8,954 nucleotides of DNA, taken from Alphaproteobacteria bacterium. GTDB lineage: Bacteria > Pseudomonadota > Alphaproteobacteria > Micavibrionales > SZUA-601. The notes under the pieces were generated by a model. The model was not told where the DNA came from. It worked only from the letters and a program-made list of their open reading frames with translations, and ran no database searches. Positions 6,375 through 8,954 of the stretch are shown here, in pieces; position 1 is the stretch's first letter; the number at the start of each line of letters is the position of its first letter. The position numbers were made by a program, and so were the translations under genes. The stretch covers positions 1-8,954 of the forward strand of contig QKJH01000178.1 of assembly GCA_003250865.1 (NCBI GenBank), written 5' to 3'.

Positions 6375-7743
6375 AGCAAAAAAAGGCACATTATCTAAAC
6401 GGTTAGCCCGAACATATGCCTCATTCTTTGCCGGGCTCCTGTTTGTATTAAACGTCGTTATATTTCTTTCTTTATCCAGCTTTCTCATCGACCGCCAAAA
6501 ACAATACATCATCAATACAATCGAACTCGTTTCCGATCAGATCGTGGAGGAAATCTATGAAGGGGATGTGCTTGACGATGACAGGATATTGGCAGAGTTT
6601 AACATCAATTGGAACTTGAATATGCTACTCTCTGATTTATCTGGAAATGTGGTCAACCGCGTGCGGAATTTTCATATTGATGAGGCAACGCTCCCGCCGG
6701 CCAAAGAAAGTCCACAGCTCAAGCTGCTGGATGGTAAACAAATGATACTCTGTTATGAGCATGTTGTCAGTGATGACAATACCACCTACGGCTCCTTATA
6801 TTTTGTACTCAACATGCAAACAGAACTGGAGTTTTTGAAGATGTTAGCCTTCCTTCTTGTTGGAGCTAATGTTGCCGGCGTATTGGCTGCTATCTTTGTT
6901 GGCTGGAAAACAAGCCGGAAAATGCTCGCCCCGATTGATCACATGATTTCCGACGCCAATACGATCAACAGCCAACGGTTGAACCGACGCCTTGATGTTC
7001 CTGAAGCGGAGGATGAACTGCAAAAGCTATCCATGACGATCAACAGCATGCTGGATCGTATGGAGGAAGCCTTTCGCCTGCAAGGGCGCTTTGCAGCCGA
7101 CGCTTCACACGAGCTGCGCACACCGCTTTCGATATTACAGGGGAACGCTGACATGCTGGAACGTTGGGGGCGTAATGATCCTGTTGTGTTGGATGAGAGC
7201 ATCACATCGATCCAAAAGCAAACGTCCTATATGAACAAGCTGGTAGATAATCTGCTGTTCCTTGCCCGCGGAGACAGCGGTACGCAGCAATTGAAAAAAG
7301 AGGCGTTTGACATTGGCTTGCTCCTGTATGAAATGGTAGAGGAACAATCATCCATCGATGAAGCGCACCATTATCATGTGAACGCTCCCGCAAACATCCG
7401 ACTGCTTGCAGACCGCAGCATGATCAAGCAGCTTCTTCACGCGCTAATAGACAATAGCGTCAAATATACCCCTGCGGGCGGGGATATTACTCTTTCCTGC
7501 ACGGAACAGGACAACGGCATATCCATTTCGGTTGCCGACACAGGCATTGGTATGGAGCCGGAACACCTGGCTCATGTATTTGAGCGTTTTTACCGCGTTG
7601 ACCAGGCACGCTTGCGAGCGACCGGCGGTATGGGACTCGGACTCTCTATTGTAAAGGCCATTGTGGATGTTCACGGCGGGAAGCTCCATGCGGACAGCGA
7701 AAAAGGAAAAGGCACACATATAACGGCTACATTCTTAAAATAA
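6352..7743 (+). CDS. Sensor histidine kinase of the two-component pair
   Basis: The predicted 463 residues have the classic layout: helix 1 (about 23-45), an extracytoplasmic sensor of roughly 115 residues, helix 2 (about 163-184), a HAMP linker (185-238), a dimerisation helix with H253 in ASHELRTPLS, and an ATPase domain with HALIDNSVKYTP (N box, N368), DTGIG (396-400), FERFYR (410-415) and GGMGLGLS (425-432). All catalytic boxes are intact. It would autophosphorylate on H253 and pass the phosphate to the upstream regulator's D51. ATG 6352 lies inside the end of the regulator gene (23-nt overlap) with GGGGTG 6 nt upstream; a TTG at 6328 is an alternative. The sensor region has no recognised ligand domain, so the signal is unknown; the neighbouring genes suggest envelope stress or a lipid-directed antimicrobial. 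Confidence 0.95.
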   Translation: MLYGKKHKAKKGTLSKRLARTYASFFAGLLFVLNVVIFLSLSSFLIDRQKQYIINTIELVSDQIVEEIYEGDVLDDDRILAEFNINWNLNMLLSDLSGNVVNRVRNFHIDEATLPPAKESPQLKLLDGKQMILCYEHVVSDDNTTYGSLYFVLNMQTELEFLKMLAFLLVGANVAGVLAAIFVGWKTSRKMLAPIDHMISDANTINSQRLNRRLDVPEAEDELQKLSMTINSMLDRMEEAFRLQGRFAADASHELRTPLSILQGNADMLERWGRNDPVVLDESITSIQKQTSYMNKLVDNLLFLARGDSGTQQLKKEAFDIGLLLYEMVEEQSSIDEAHHYHVNAPANIRLLADRSMIKQLLHALIDNSVKYTPAGGDITLSCTEQDNGISISVADTGIGMEPEHLAHVFERFYRVDQARLRATGGMGLGLSIVKAIVDVHGGKLHADSEKGKGTHITATFLK

Positions 7744-7766
7744 TCTTCGTATCATCTGTATCTAAT

Positions 7767-7829
7767 GAGATTCTCATCTTTCGTATGTATGATAACTTAT
7801 CATACTGTGAGAAGGGAATCTCGTTTTTT
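7767..7829 (+). terminator. Nested hairpin with six T's between kinase and glycosyltransferase genes
   Basis: An outer stem pairs GAGATTC (7767-7773) with GAATCTC (7816-7822). TCA (7774-7776) can pair with TGA (7808-7810) past a five-base bulge. Inside lies the 19-nt near-palindrome GTATGATAACTTATCATAC (7787-7805). A G and six T's follow directly (7823-7829). This resembles an intrinsic terminator or attenuator ending the regulator-kinase transcript 24 nt after the kinase stop. The glycosyltransferase ATG (7831) lies right after the T run, and its likely ribosome site, AAGGGA (7812-7817), falls in the bulge and right arm, so the structure may control transcription, translation or both. Confidence 0.6.
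7787..7805. repeat. 19-nt near-perfect palindrome
   Basis: GTATGATAA and TTATCATAC are exact 9-bp inverted repeats around a single C. In RNA it gives an 8-bp stem with a 3-nt loop; in DNA it could be an operator for a dimeric protein. It lies within the larger hairpin before the glycosyltransferase gene. Confidence 0.7.
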
Positions 7830-7830
7830 A

Positions 7831-8841
7831 ATGTGCGTAAAGGTACTGATACCAGCCTATAAACCCGATGATAAATTACTTACCCTTACTGAACAGCTAA
7901 TACCCTTCACAGGAGTATTTATTGTAAATGATGGCAGCGGGCCGGAATTTTCTTCTCTGTTTCAAAAAGCACAACAACTTGGCGCAATAGTATTACATCA
8001 TGAAAAGAATTGTGGCAAGGGCGCTGCGCTTAAAACAGGTATCCGGTATGTTAGCGAACATGAACAAGGGACAAGCCTTGTTACTGCCGATGCTGATGGA
8101 CAACATAGCCCCCATGATATTCTGCGCGTAATAGAAATGATGAAAGCATCTCCTGAAACCTTGGTACTGGGTGCGCGCGACATCAAGAAAATGCCGTTAC
8201 GATCCTATCTGGGCAATTCCATTACGCGATTCTTTTTTCGGCTGAGTACCAGACTGGATATATCCGATACGCAAACCGGCTTGCGAGGTCTGCCATATAC
8301 GCTTTTTGATCGGCTGCTTTGTGTTGAGGGTAATCGGTATGAATATGAAATGAACATGCTGCTTTCACTAAAGGAGTGGAATATATCGTTTAGTGAGATT
8401 CCCATTGACACGATTTATATCGATGAAAATTCCCGGACGCACTTTCATGCGTTGCGTGATGGTATCCGTGTATTCTCCCGTGTATTAAAATACTGCGCAT
8501 CATCTGTCGTATCTGCTGTACTCGATTTTGGACTATACGCTTTATTCCTTTTATGGTTTCCTACAATATATGCTTACATCTTTGCGCGTGTTGTCAGCGC
8601 CATTGCCAATTATCAGCTTAACAGGCGTATTGTGTTTCGCGCCAAAGGTTCGGTTCGCAGCGCCGTTGGCTATTTTCTGTTAGCACTGTCTGTCATGGCG
8701 GCAGGCAGCCTGAGCGTTCATTTTCTGGTACAGATCGGGTTCAACAAGGTGCTTTCTAAGGTATTTGTAGATAGCTTTCTGTTTATATGCAATTACCTAC
8801 TGCAAAAGAAGATTGTGTTTCGGAAAGAGAAACGAGGATAG
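7831..8841 (+). CDS. Bifunctional GT2 glycosyltransferase/GtrA-domain membrane protein
   Basis: The 336 residues join two domains. The first (about 1-215) is a GT2 transferase of the polyprenyl-phosphate type: VLIPAYKPDD (5-14), VNDGSG (32-37), GKGAALKTG (62-70), DADGQH (87-92), the metal and nucleotide-sugar site, GARD (114-117), DTQTGLRG (146-153) and RYEYEMNML (169-177). The second (about 220-336) is a GtrA-like domain of about four helices with the paired signatures NYQLNRRIVF and NYLLQKKIVF. Such proteins are thought to transfer a sugar to undecaprenyl phosphate on the inner face and help flip the product outward for glycosylation of wall polymers or lipids. ATG 7831 is chosen since the domain begins there; the open frame from 7765 crosses the hairpin. 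AAGGGA lies 13 nt upstream, a long spacing. Sugar and acceptor are unknown. Confidence 0.92.
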   Translation: MCVKVLIPAYKPDDKLLTLTEQLIPFTGVFIVNDGSGPEFSSLFQKAQQLGAIVLHHEKNCGKGAALKTGIRYVSEHEQGTSLVTADADGQHSPHDILRVIEMMKASPETLVLGARDIKKMPLRSYLGNSITRFFFRLSTRLDISDTQTGLRGLPYTLFDRLLCVEGNRYEYEMNMLLSLKEWNISFSEIPIDTIYIDENSRTHFHALRDGIRVFSRVLKYCASSVVSAVLDFGLYALFLLWFPTIYAYIFARVVSAIANYQLNRRIVFRAKGSVRSAVGYFLLALSVMAAGSLSVHFLVQIGFNKVLSKVFVDSFLFICNYLLQKKIVFRKEKRG

Positions 8842-8954
8842 GGAAAGCATTACGGAGCTTTTGCACATAACGCTCATGAAATTATCCTAATAGCCAATTT
8901 AGGAAATGTCTGGAGGGAAATAACGTAAAAGATGCTACGATATAATCAGCATGC
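8842..8954. other. Right-edge sequence without a confirmed gene
   Basis: These 113 bases follow the GT2/GtrA stop. A site-like GGAGGG lies at 8912-8917, followed 14 nt later by ATG 8932, whose frame stays open to the window edge. It may be the start of another plus-strand gene, but 7 codons and a long spacing are too little to call one. Confidence 0.3.

Noticed and set aside
7765..7830. Longer N-terminus of the GT2/GtrA protein from ATG 7765 or 7789
   Set aside because: No ribosome site precedes either, the added residues do not resemble the GT2 fold, and the stretch is a hairpin with a T run.
8844..8862. AAAGC/GCTTT hairpin followed by T after the GT2/GtrA stop
   Set aside because: The stem is only 5 bp, mostly A-T, and has a minimal T tail, too weak to call a terminator.

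Overview
The window looks like chromosomal DNA of a low-to-mid GC Gram-positive bacterium of the Firmicutes (Bacillota), probably a clostridium or a relative. The reasons are strong AAAGGAGG-type ribosome binding sites, tightly packed operons, an OmpR/ArlR-type two-component pair, and a glycosyltransferase fused to a GtrA domain, an architecture common in that phylum. The species cannot be named from the sequence. No rRNA, tRNA, CRISPR array, insertion sequence or phage gene was found.

Left block (1-1762, plus strand): the 3' part of an excisionase/MerR-like helix-turn-helix protein, then an MFS permease of unknown substrate. A perfect 12-bp hairpin (1798-1836) lies between this block and the convergent block that follows.

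Middle block (5545 down to 1850, minus strand): five closely spaced genes, apparently one operon. In order of transcription they are a membrane-anchored metallophosphoesterase, a membrane-anchored phosphodiester glycosidase (NAGPA domain), a 90-residue coiled-coil protein of unknown function, a PAP2 lipid phosphatase and a DedA/VTT membrane protein. Gaps are 30, 37 and 3 nt, plus one 4-nt overlap, so co-transcription and partial translational coupling are likely.

Right block (5697-8841, plus strand): a divergently transcribed OmpR-family response regulator, its overlapping sensor histidine kinase, and, beyond a large hairpin followed by six T's, a bifunctional GT2/GtrA protein. The 151-bp divergent intergenic region holds candidate promoters for both directions.

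Working model (inference): the middle and right blocks form one envelope module controlled by the two-component system. PAP2 would dephosphorylate a polyprenyl or other lipid pyrophosphate on the outer face. DedA would return the lipid phosphate to the inner face. The GT2/GtrA protein would charge a lipid phosphate with a sugar and help move it across the membrane. The two anchored hydrolases would act on phosphodiester-linked sugars or phosphate esters outside the cell. The individual families are known; the combination, the coiled-coil protein and the hairpin before the glycosyltransferase deserve the closest look.
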